In this document: positions 28,435 through 35,502 of the stretch, piece after piece
How positions within the stretch are numbered: the stretch's first letter is position 1
Layout: the number at the start of each line of letters is the position of its first letter
Made by a program: the position numbers and the translations under genes
Notes under the pieces: generated by a model
Told to the model about the DNA's origin: nothing
Seen by the model: only the letters and a program-made list of their open reading frames with translations
Database searches by the model: none
Source: Afipia sp.
GTDB taxonomy: Bacteria > Pseudomonadota > Alphaproteobacteria > Rhizobiales > Xanthobacteraceae
Reading direction: 5' to 3'
Assembly: GCA_017474385.1 (NCBI GenBank)
Contig: JAFVHU010000070.1
Location: forward strand, 1-39,537
DNA length: 39,537 nucleotides

Positions 28435-29664
28435 ATGAGCCATATTTGGCAAGCCCTGCGGACCGGAAGCTGGCTCACGCCCAGCCGTATCCGCGGCTAT
28501 GCCCTGCTGGTGCTCGGCATCTCGCTGGCCGGCCTGATTGGCCTGCTCGCGACGTCGGACCATATGATCGACCGTAACGGCAAGCCGATCGGAACCGATT
28601 TCTCCAACGTCTACGCCGCCGGTGTCCTGACCCTGTCGGGCAAGGCGCCTGACGCCTACGATCCGCAGCTCCAGCACGCCGCCGAGATCACGGTGTTCGA
28701 GGGCCGCGATGTCCCGTTTTTCGGCTGGCACTATCCGCCGTTCTTCCTGATGGTCGCCGCACTGCTGGCGCTGATGCCTTACGGGCTCGCACTCGCGTGC
28801 TGGCTCGCGGTGTCCCTCCCCGCTTTCATGGCAGCCATTCACGCCATCGTGCCGAGGCGCGAGACGTGGCTGGTCACGGCGGCGTTTCCGGCAGTGTTCG
28901 TCAATGTCGGCCACGGCCAGAACGGATTCTTCACCGCGGCCCTGCTCGGGGGATTCCTCACCCTGCTGGACCGGCGGCCGGCACTGGCGGGCCTTTGCCT
29001 TGGCCTCCTCTCCTACAAGCCGCAATTCGGAATCCTGATTCCGCTGGTGCTGCTCGCGACCGGCCGCTGGACGACGATCTTAAGCGCCGCCGCGACCGTG
29101 ATCGCGCTGATCGCCGTATCGACACTGCTGTTCAGCATGAATGTCTGGCATGCCTTTGCCGAGTCCGCGACCTTCACACGCACGATCGTGCTCGAAGCCG
29201 GCGGCACCGGCTGGGAGAAGATCCAGTCGCTGTTCTCCGCGGTGCGGATGTGGGGCGGCGGCATCGATCTCGCTTACGCCGCGCAAGGCGCGCTCGCGCT
29301 GGTGCTCGCGGTCACGATCGTCAGGCTATGGCGCTCGCAGGCGGATTTCGAACTGAAGGCCGCGGGGCTTGCCATCGCGAGCCTATTGGCGACGCCTTAT
29401 GTGCTGGACTACGACCTTGTCGTGCTCGGCATCGCCATCGCGTTCCTCGTTCGTCACGGATTCGCACGCGGCTTTCGTCCTTACGAAATCTCACTGCTCG
29501 CACTGGCCTGGGCCGCGCCGTTCCTGACCCGCAGCATCGCGGGCCTGAGCGGCATTCCGCTCGGCCTCATCGTGATGATCGCGCTTTACGCCATGACGCT
29601 GCGGCGCGCGGCGAGCGACGTCGGCATTCATGCAATCGGGAGCAGCCGTCTTGTCAAAGCTTGA
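28435..29664 (+). CDS. DUF2029/GT87-family membrane glycosyltransferase-like protein
   Basis: A 409-residue integral membrane protein with about ten hydrophobic segments. An early extracytoplasmic loop carries GTDFSNVYAAG and WHYPPFFLM, and later there is NVGHGQNGFFTAALLGG and LSYKPQFGILIPL. This is the pattern of DUF2029 (GT87) polyprenyl-linked mannosyltransferases and their relatives. Such enzymes use lipid-linked sugar donors on the periplasmic face. The following GT2 gene overlaps its end, so the pair is probably cotranscribed and may act in one glycan or glycolipid pathway. The product cannot be inferred. Confidence 0.88.
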   Translation: MSHIWQALRTGSWLTPSRIRGYALLVLGISLAGLIGLLATSDHMIDRNGKPIGTDFSNVYAAGVLTLSGKAPDAYDPQLQHAAEITVFEGRDVPFFGWHYPPFFLMVAALLALMPYGLALACWLAVSLPAFMAAIHAIVPRRETWLVTAAFPAVFVNVGHGQNGFFTAALLGGFLTLLDRRPALAGLCLGLLSYKPQFGILIPLVLLATGRWTTILSAAATVIALIAVSTLLFSMNVWHAFAESATFTRTIVLEAGGTGWEKIQSLFSAVRMWGGGIDLAYAAQGALALVLAVTIVRLWRSQADFELKAAGLAIASLLATPYVLDYDLVVLGIAIAFLVRHGFARGFRPYEISLLALAWAAPFLTRSIAGLSGIPLGLIVMIALYAMTLRRAASDVGIHAIGSSRLVKA

Positions 29665-30640
29665 TCGCGTCCGCGACGAAATCGATGACCTGTTTCCGCA
29701 AAGCACGATGGTGCGCAACCGCTCCATCGCGGTGCTGCTGCCCTGCTACAACGAAGAGACCGCCATCGCCGGCGTAATCGACGGCTTCAAGCGCGCGCTG
29801 CCTGGCGCACGGATCTACGTCTACGACAACAATTCCACCGACGGCACCTTCGAGGCTGCAGTCGCCGCCGGCGCCATCGTCCGCCGCGAAACGCTGCAAG
29901 GCAAAGGCAATGTCGTCCGCCGCATGCTGGCGGACATCGAGGCCGACATCTACATCCTCGCCGACGGCGACGCGACCTACGATCCAACGGCGGCAGGCGC
30001 GCTGATCGAGGCGCTGGTGACGCGCAACCTCGACATGATGGTCGGCACCCGCAACGGCGGCGACGGCGCATTTCCGCGCGGACACCGTTTCGGCAATCAC
30101 CTCTTCAATCGTATCCTCGCGCACATGTTCGGCGACGGCTTCACCGATATTCTCTCGGGCTACCGCGTGCTGTCGCGGCGGTTCGCGAAATCGTTTCCGG
30201 TCACGTCGAGCGGCTTTGAAATCGAGGCGGAGCTTTCGGTTCACGCGCTCGATCTCAAGATCGCCACCGGCGAGATGCCGCTGCCTTATGCGACAAGGCC
30301 TGAAGGATCGCAGAGCAAGCTGCGAACCTATCGCGACGGCACCCGCATCCTGCTGACGCTGATCAAGCTCTACAAGGAAACACGGCCGCTGCGTTTCTTC
30401 AGCGCGATCGGCGCCATGCTGCTGCTGATCTGCCTTGGTCTCGGTGCGCCGCTGATCGTCACCTATCTGGAGACTGGCCTCGTACCGCGTTTTCCGACCG
30501 CGATTCTCGCCGCCGCCATCGCGCAACTCGGCTTCCTCAGTTTCGCCATCGGCTTGGTGCTGGAAGCCATCGCGCAGGGCCGCCGCGAAGCGAAGCGCAT
30601 GCGCTATCTCGATCTTGACGCAGTTGCGAACAAACTCTGA
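29630..30640 (+). CDS. GT2-family glycosyltransferase (polyprenyl-phosphate type)
   Basis: A 336-residue GT-A fold enzyme with AVLLPCYNEETAI, the metal-binding DGD at 112-114 (LADGDATYD), GTRNGGDGAF and SGYRVLSRRF. Two C-terminal membrane segments follow (about 262-285 and 295-318). This resembles dolichol/undecaprenyl-phosphate sugar synthases that make the donor for membrane GTs such as the upstream GT87-like protein. ATG 29630 lies inside the upstream gene. A TTG at 29651 with GGGAG 8 bases before it is an equally good start and would give 329 residues. The overlap indicates coupled translation. Confidence 0.9.
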   Translation: MQSGAAVLSKLDRVRDEIDDLFPQSTMVRNRSIAVLLPCYNEETAIAGVIDGFKRALPGARIYVYDNNSTDGTFEAAVAAGAIVRRETLQGKGNVVRRMLADIEADIYILADGDATYDPTAAGALIEALVTRNLDMMVGTRNGGDGAFPRGHRFGNHLFNRILAHMFGDGFTDILSGYRVLSRRFAKSFPVTSSGFEIEAELSVHALDLKIATGEMPLPYATRPEGSQSKLRTYRDGTRILLTLIKLYKETRPLRFFSAIGAMLLLICLGLGAPLIVTYLETGLVPRFPTAILAAAIAQLGFLSFAIGLVLEAIAQGRREAKRMRYLDLDAVANKL

Positions 30641-30662
30641 CGATCACGATTAGAGCCCATTT

Positions 30663-30684
30663 TTTCACGCCGATTTGCGTGAAA
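30663..30684. other. Perfect 8-bp inverted repeat TTTCACGC / GCGTGAAA
   Basis: Arms of eight bases separated by six, just after the GT2 stop. Because it is flanked by T on its left and not its right, it does not fit a terminator on either strand. It may be an operator for the GST gene about 190 bp downstream or a chance palindrome. Confidence 0.35.
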
Positions 30685-30876
30685 TTGACGCGCCAGCGCA
30701 CCCTCCGCAGAATAAAATCGCGCGTCGTTGCATGGCTGTGCGCGATTTGACTTTTTCTAACGCAAAGGCCTTGCGGCGGGGGTCCCGGAACCTCATTGTT
30801 ACATCGGCTTGGGGGCAGGCAGGGGTGGCAGTTCGGTTCGCGCCGCATGTCTCCGGCGGTACTTTCGAAGGCCTGT

Positions 30877-31548
30877 ATGTACAAACTTTACTCGATGCAG
30901 CGCTCCGGCAACAGCTACAAGGTCCGCCTTGCGCTGGCGCTGTTGAATGCGCCGTACAAGGCCATCGAGGTCGATATTCTGCGCGGCGAAAGCCGTACGC
31001 CGGAATTTCTCGGGCGCAATCCGAGCGGACAGGTGCCGCTGCTCGAAGTCGCCGACGGGCGATATCTCGCCGAGTCCAACGCGATCCTCTGGTATGTCGC
31101 GATCGGCACATCGCTGGCGCCTGAGGATCGCATCGATCGCGCGCAGGCATTGCAGTGGATGTTCTTCGAGCAGCACGCGCTGGAGCCAAGCGTCGGCGCA
31201 GCTTATTTCTGGCTGGTGCTGGTGCGCGGCGGCCGCGACCTGCAAACCCATTCGCTCGAAGACTGGATGGAGCGCGGTTACGGCGCGCTGCGAGTGATGG
31301 AAAATCACCTCAAGACCAACGACTATTTCGCCGCCGGACATCTGACCGTCGCGGACATCGCGATGTATGGCTACACCCACGTCGCCAACCAGTGCGACTT
31401 CGACCTGTCGGGCTATCCGTCGGTGCGGGCCTGGCTGAAGCGGGTCGAGAGCGAGCCGCGATTCGTCTCGATGGCGTGGAAGCCTGCCGAGGTCACAGCG
31501 CCCGAAACCGCTCCGGGAACCGAGACCGACCTCACCGCCGAGGCTTAA
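30877..31548 (+). CDS. Glutathione S-transferase family protein
   Basis: A 223-residue GST of the same subgroup as 12181-12759. The N-terminal domain (about 1-80) has LYSMQRSGNSYKVRLAL, ILRGESRTPEFL and GQVPLLEVADGRYLAESNAI (the ESNAI glutathione contact). The C-terminal helical domain has YFAAGHLTVADIAMYGYTHVA. The tail after SMAW is Thr/Glu-rich. ATG 30877 is chosen from the domain start, with GAAGG 7 bases upstream. A longer in-frame start at 30796 is rejected. Substrate unknown. Confidence 0.92.
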   Translation: MYKLYSMQRSGNSYKVRLALALLNAPYKAIEVDILRGESRTPEFLGRNPSGQVPLLEVADGRYLAESNAILWYVAIGTSLAPEDRIDRAQALQWMFFEQHALEPSVGAAYFWLVLVRGGRDLQTHSLEDWMERGYGALRVMENHLKTNDYFAAGHLTVADIAMYGYTHVANQCDFDLSGYPSVRAWLKRVESEPRFVSMAWKPAEVTAPETAPGTETDLTAEA

Positions 31549-31708
31549 AACAAGCCGATTCAAAGCGGGATAGCGGGCATAACCTGCTGATTTCTCTCAC
31601 CTCGCCTCGCTTCTGCCACGTTTGACCGGGGCGTGCCGCAATCTCGACAGCGATTCCTGACACATTCCGGGCAGCGGTGATTCGCCGCCCGATTGAGGAT
31701 GCTCGACC

Positions 31709-31888
31709 ATGATCCGGTCGCCCGTTTCAGGAATTGGTTTCGGACTGCGGTCCGCGCGTGTTGCATCGTCCCGACTCACGAATGCCGTCGCGGCCTCGCT
31801 CGCGGTGGCGTCGCTGTCATTGTGCCTGCTCGTCACCGTCACGGCGTTGTCGATCAAGGTCGTGGCTGCCATGCCGATTGCTGGCTGA
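31709..31888 (+). CDS. Small membrane protein, 59 residues (unrecognised)
   Basis: ATG 31709 to TGA 31886-31888. GAGGA lies 9 bases upstream (31695-31699). A basic N-terminal part (VSGIGFGLRSARVASSRLTN) leads into one strongly hydrophobic stretch of about 28 residues (AVAASLAVASLSLCLLVTVTALSIKVV), then a short tail. This looks like a single-span membrane protein or an uncleaved signal anchor. A hydrophobic run with good initiation context in an otherwise empty 500-bp gap argues for a real gene. I do not recognise the family. It is followed 67 bp later by another small ORF in the same direction. Confidence 0.5.
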   Translation: MIRSPVSGIGFGLRSARVASSRLTNAVAASLAVASLSLCLLVTVTALSIKVVAAMPIAG

Positions 31889-31955
31889 GCCACTTTCCCC
31901 TGCGCACCGAGACTACCCCGCAACCGCGCGATGACGTGCGCGGTGGAGATAACGG

Positions 31956-32132
31956 ATGAAAACGTCTCTCGTTGTGGTTTCAGCGTCGCTGATGCTCGCG
32001 ATCATCCTCGTCGCAGGATTTCTGATCGCGACGCAGGCGCGCGGCCATGACTATTACGACGGCGGCACTCACGACCATTTGTGGAAAATGAAGAACGCGC
32101 CGGCGGCGATAAAGGCAAAGCCGATCGCGTGA
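31956..32132 (+). CDS. Small signal-anchor protein, 58 residues (unrecognised)
   Basis: ATG 31956 to TGA 32130-32132, with GGAGA about 6 bases upstream. An N-terminal hydrophobic segment (SLVVVSASLMLAIILVAGFLIA, about 4-25) precedes a polar part with HDYYDGGTHDHLWK, which looks exported. The last 64 bases overlap the 3' end of the convergent DUF486 gene, so the C-terminus might be fortuitous. The signal segment and Shine-Dalgarno sequence favour a gene; the overlap counts against. Function unknown. Confidence 0.45.
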   Translation: MKTSLVVVSASLMLAIILVAGFLIATQARGHDYYDGGTHDHLWKMKNAPAAIKAKPIA

Positions 32133-32425
32133 TTCCAGCCGAGCGGCTCCTTCAGGTACAGCACCGAGAAACCGGCGAACACCACCAGCGTAATGACTTC
32201 CTGCATGGTCTTGAGCTGCGCTGCCGAATAGACCGCACTGCCCCAGCGATTGGCGGGCACGGCAATACAGTATTCAAAGAACGCGATGCCCCAGCTCACC
32301 ATGATGACCAGCGGCAGCGAGTGTTCCTTGTATTTCAGATGCCCGTACCAGGCGAAGGTCATGAAGACATTGGACATGAGAAGCAGGATGAACGGCTGCA
32401 GTGCAGGAGAAATGGTGATCGGCAT
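32069..32425 (-). CDS. DUF486 family membrane protein
   Basis: A 118-residue protein with four hydrophobic segments, including FMTFAWYGHLKY, WGIAFFEYCIAVPANR and WNHAIGFAFIAAGAFFIFHKW. These are typical of DUF486, small membrane proteins that resemble half a DMT transporter. ATG 32425 (MPITISPAL) has AGGAAG just upstream; the in-frame upstream extension is rejected. Function not established. It overlaps tail to tail with the small ORF at 31956. Confidence 0.9.
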   Translation of the reverse strand: MPITISPALQPFILLLMSNVFMTFAWYGHLKYKEHSLPLVIMVSWGIAFFEYCIAVPANRWGSAVYSAAQLKTMQEVITLVVFAGFSVLYLKEPLGWNHAIGFAFIAAGAFFIFHKWS

Positions 32426-32737
32426 GGGCTTCCTTTCGGGGCGGCAATTTACCGGGTTCTCGCCCGTGACATTGAAGGCAACAAGACCGGAATGTGGCCC
32501 CGCAAAGGGGAAGCGCCCACCGGAACCCCTGTGGATAACCCGCCCTGTCATAGCCCTGTTACGGTCGGCCCCTAGCTTTCGATAGCGTGTGGTCCGCCCC
32601 CCCCGTCATCGATCACGCGCTCAAGCGGCCCTGGTCGCGTAAATCCCCTCCGCGCCGTATCCGACCGGGGCCGCGCCTTTTTTCAGAACGAGTTGTCAGA
32701 GCAGGTCTTGTCGGGCTTCCGATACAACGGTCGAAAC
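32426..32737. other. Intergenic region, no gene seen
   Basis: A 312-base gap between the DUF486 and DUF1232 genes. It contains a run of eight C near 32597-32604. I see no supported ORF, no tRNA and no clear terminator. The promoter for DUF486 should be in the left part. Confidence 0.5.
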
Positions 32738-33118
32738 TCACGCCGCGAAATGACGGTAAGCAAACCAGCCCGCCAGCATTACCGAACCGACCCAGATGCC
32801 GACGATTGCATATGCAGCGGCGCGGCTCACCGGGCGATCCAGCGCGAGCGCCGCAGCGCTGCGGTGTTCGTCCATGATCTCTCCCGGGATCAGCTTCAGC
32901 ACGAGAACGATACCGAGCGGCACGATGATGATATCGTCGAGATAGCCCAACACCGGAATAAAATCGGGGATGAGATCGATTGGCGACAAGGCGTATCCCG
33001 CAACGGCCACTGCCAGCGCCTTGGCGTACCATGGAACGCGGGGATCGAGGCTGGCCAGATAGACCGCATGAACGTCACGCTTGAGGGCACGCGCCCACTT
33101 TTTTAGCCGATCCATCAT
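32738..33118 (-). CDS. DUF1232 (YkvA-like) membrane protein
   Basis: A 126-residue protein with the DUF1232 signature VPWYAKALAVAVAGYALSPIDLIPDFIPVLGYLDDIIIVPLG over about residues 28-69, and a C-terminal membrane segment (YAIVGIWVGSVMLAGWFAY). The N-terminus is basic (DRLKKWARALKRD). Members are small membrane proteins of unknown function. Either of two consecutive ATG codons (33118 or 33115) may be used. Confidence 0.92.
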   Translation of the reverse strand: MMDRLKKWARALKRDVHAVYLASLDPRVPWYAKALAVAVAGYALSPIDLIPDFIPVLGYLDDIIIVPLGIVLVLKLIPGEIMDEHRSAAALALDRPVSRAAAYAIVGIWVGSVMLAGWFAYRHFAA

Positions 33119-33201
33119 CCCGGAACTTTAACCCGTTTTTGCCTGCCGCGCACGACCCGCTATAACCGATCGAGCAAGTTCTTCTTTCTACGACGAGCCA
33201 C

Positions 33202-34047
33202 ATGATCCGCATCATCTATACCAGCGCCCTCCTCGTTCTCATCGCCCTTCTGCTGCTGCCGTTCCAGCTCATCGGCATCCTGCTCAACAGCAGACTCCAG
33301 CGCATCGTGCCGAACCTGTTTCATCGCGCCGCCTGCGCGATCATCGGCATCCGCATCACGCAGGTCGGCGAACGAACGCGCGAAAGCCCGGTGCTGATCC
33401 TGTCGAACCATGCCTCGTGGCTCGACATCACCGTGCTCGGCGCGGTCGCGCCGGTGGTGTTCGTCGCAAAATCCGAAGTGGCGAACTGGCCGCTGTTCGG
33501 CCAGTTGGCGAAACTGCAGCGCACGGTTTTTGTCGAGCGCGAACGCCGCCACAAGACCGGCGACGCGGCGCGCGCAATGGGCGATCGCCTGCTCGGCGGC
33601 GATGCGGTCGTGCTGTTTCCCGAAGGCACCTCGAGTGACGGCATCCGCATCCTGCCGTTCCGGTCTGCGCTGATCGGCGCGGTGCATCACGCCATCGGCG
33701 ATTCCACCCATCACGATCGCGTCACCGTGCAGCCGGTGTCGATCGCCTATGTCAGCTATGGCGGCGTCCCGGTCGGCCGCGCGCTGCGCGACAAGGTGGC
33801 ATGGTACGGCGAAGCCGAACTGGTGCCGCATCTGCTGAATGTGCTGGCGACCGGCGCTATCGACGTGACTTTGAGTTGGGGCGAAGCCGTCGGCTATGGC
33901 ATGGCCGCGAACCGCAAGGAGATCGCGCGGGATGCCGAGACCGCGGTGCGGCGGATGACGGCACGCGCTTTGCGCTCGCCTCCGGCGCAGCCGTCGGATA
34001 CGGAAGAAGGTCTGCCTCCTGCCGTTCCTGCCTTCGACCAAACCTGA
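33202..34047 (+). CDS. Lysophospholipid acyltransferase (PlsC/OlsA-like)
   Basis: A 281-residue membrane-associated acyltransferase. An N-terminal hydrophobic helix (about 5-28) precedes the catalytic NHASWLD motif (His70, Asp75 of HX4D), a second block at FVERERRHKT, and the FPEGTSSDG motif (139-147) that binds the glycerol phosphate or equivalent. The family transfers acyl chains to lysophosphatidic acid. In Rhizobiales one paralogue (OlsA) makes ornithine lipid, which is possible here but cannot be decided; no olsB is adjacent. The aldo/keto reductase gene begins 11 bp after the stop, suggesting an operon. Confidence 0.92.
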   Translation: MIRIIYTSALLVLIALLLLPFQLIGILLNSRLQRIVPNLFHRAACAIIGIRITQVGERTRESPVLILSNHASWLDITVLGAVAPVVFVAKSEVANWPLFGQLAKLQRTVFVERERRHKTGDAARAMGDRLLGGDAVVLFPEGTSSDGIRILPFRSALIGAVHHAIGDSTHHDRVTVQPVSIAYVSYGGVPVGRALRDKVAWYGEAELVPHLLNVLATGAIDVTLSWGEAVGYGMAANRKEIARDAETAVRRMTARALRSPPAQPSDTEEGLPPAVPAFDQT

Positions 34048-34058
34048 CGGATAAGATC

Positions 34059-35000
34059 ATGGAAATCAGAAATCTCGGCGGCTCCGGCCTGCGTGTGTCC
34101 GCCGTCGGCATGGGCTGCAACAATTTCGGCCAGCGCAGCGATCTCGAAACCTCGCGCAAGATCATTCACAAGGCGATCGATCTCGGCATCACGCTGTTCG
34201 ACACCGCCGACATCTATGCCGGGCGCGGCGGCTCGGAGACCGTGCTGGGCGAAGTGCTCGGCGACCGCCGCAAGGACATCGTGCTGGCGACGAAATACTC
34301 CAAGGCAATGAGCAACGACGGCACCAAGCAAGGCGCGTCGCGCCGTTACATCATGAACGCAGTCGAGGACAGCCTGCGCCGCCTCAAGACCGATTACATC
34401 GATCTCTACCAGCAGCACGATTACGATCCGCTGACGCCCATTGAAGAGACGCTGCGCGCGCTGGAAGACCTGATCCGCCAGGGCAAGGTGCGCTACATCG
34501 GTTGCTCGAATTTTCCGGCGTGGCGCATCGCTGAGGCGCAGTTCACCGCGCGCGGCATCAACACCCACGCCTTCGTGTCGTGCCAGGACGAATACAGCCT
34601 GATCGTGCGCGACATCGAGAAGGATCTGCTGCCGGCGGCGCAGGCCTACAATCTCGGCCTGCTGCCGTTCTTCCCGCTGGCCAGCAGCCTGCTGACCGGA
34701 AAATACAAGCGCGGCGAGAAGCCATCCGCCGACTCCCGGTTCGGCAAGGTGGCGTCACTCGGCGAGCGCTACATGACGGACAAGAACTTCAACATTGTCG
34801 CGAAGCTTCAGGACTTCGCCAACGCCCACGGCAAGACGATGATCGAACTGGCGTTCTCATGGCTCGCCACACGCCCGCAGGTGTCCAGCGTGATCGCAGG
34901 GGCATCCAGCGCCGAACAGATCGAGCAGAATGCCAGGGCCATCAACTGGAAGCTGACGGCGGATGAGATGGCGCAGATCGACGCCATCACGACGGGCTGA
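34059..35000 (+). CDS. Aldo/keto reductase
   Basis: A 313-residue NAD(P)H-dependent oxidoreductase with a TIM-barrel fold. The catalytic tetrad is visible: Asp48 (FDTADIY), Tyr53, Lys79 (LATKYS) and His120 (YQQHDYD). The cofactor segment is GASSAEQIEQNA near the C-terminus. It matches the YhdN/YajO-type AKR group acting on aldehydes or ketones; the natural substrate is unknown. ATG 34059 (MEIRNLGGSGLRVS) is the family start; the frame is open far upstream only because it overlaps the acyltransferase gene. Probably cotranscribed with the acyltransferase. Confidence 0.93.
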   Translation: MEIRNLGGSGLRVSAVGMGCNNFGQRSDLETSRKIIHKAIDLGITLFDTADIYAGRGGSETVLGEVLGDRRKDIVLATKYSKAMSNDGTKQGASRRYIMNAVEDSLRRLKTDYIDLYQQHDYDPLTPIEETLRALEDLIRQGKVRYIGCSNFPAWRIAEAQFTARGINTHAFVSCQDEYSLIVRDIEKDLLPAAQAYNLGLLPFFPLASSLLTGKYKRGEKPSADSRFGKVASLGERYMTDKNFNIVAKLQDFANAHGKTMIELAFSWLATRPQVSSVIAGASSAEQIEQNARAINWKLTADEMAQIDAITTG

Positions 35001-35027
35001 GTTTAAGTTACGATCGGCCCGCCGGAA

Positions 35028-35081
35028 TATCCCTCCCCTTGATGGGGAGGGTGGCTGACCGCAGGTCAGCCGGGTGGGGTG
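35028..35081. repeat. Inverted arm of family F repeat, 5' of the DUF559 gene
   Basis: Sequence TATCCCTCCCC-TTGA-TGGGGAGGGTGGCTGACC...GGTCAGCCGGGTGGGG. Its reverse complement resembles the arm at 35424-35479. It contains two nested hairpins. It starts 27 bp after the reductase stop and ends about 10 bp before the DUF559 start. Confidence 0.8.
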
Positions 35082-35091
35082 ACCGATTGAC

Positions 35092-35478
35092 ATGCCGAAT
35101 GAGCGAGCCAGAGAACTCCGAAAGCGGCTGACGCCGCAGGAGGTGAAACTTTGGGTGAAGCTGCGCGGCTTAAAGTCGTCGGGTTTTCATTTTCGGCGAC
35201 AGGCGCCCATCGGTCCCTTCATCGTCGACTTCATCTGCTTCAGACATCACTTGATCGTTGAAGCAGACGGTGGACAGCACGGCATGGCTCCGCATGCTTC
35301 AAAGGACTCACGCCGCGACGGCTTTTTAAAATCGCAAGGCTTTCGCGTTATCCGCTTCTGGAATTCTGACATCGATCATCATCTTGATGGAGTTATTGAG
35401 ACGATTGTTGCCGAGCTAAGAAACCCCCACCCCGACCGGCTAACGCCGGTCGACCCTCCCCACAAGGGGGAGGGATAA
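35092..35478 (+). CDS. DUF559 endonuclease-like protein (Vsr-related fold)
   Basis: A 128-residue protein with the DUF559 signature: RARELRKRLTPQEVKLWVKLR, GFHFRRQAPIGPFIVDFICF, LIVEADGGQHG and GFRVIRFWNSDI. The Asp/Glu residues in VDF and EADGGQH fit a PD-(D/E)XK nuclease active site like that of Vsr. The last 18 or so residues (NPHPDRLTPVDPPHKGEG) are encoded by the downstream repeat arm, so the repeat has become part of the gene. Function is not established; a role in moving or maintaining the repeats is a hypothesis. No methylase or other restriction gene is nearby. Confidence 0.88.
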   Translation: MPNERARELRKRLTPQEVKLWVKLRGLKSSGFHFRRQAPIGPFIVDFICFRHHLIVEADGGQHGMAPHASKDSRRDGFLKSQGFRVIRFWNSDIDHHLDGVIETIVAELRNPHPDRLTPVDPPHKGEG

Positions 35479-35479
35479 G
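35424..35479. repeat. Family F repeat arm forming the DUF559 C-terminus
   Basis: CCCCCACCCCGACCGGCTAACGCCGGTCGACCCTCCCCACAAGGGGGAGGGATAAG, nearly identical to 12093-12147 and roughly inverted relative to 35028-35081. It contains the DUF559 stop codon. Confidence 0.88.
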
Positions 35480-35502
35480 AAAACCAATATCGCAACCTGT
35501 TG

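Noticed and set aside
33801-34058. N-terminal extension of the aldo/keto reductase by 86 residues
   Set aside because: It runs through the acyltransferase gene in another frame and has no counterpart in the family.
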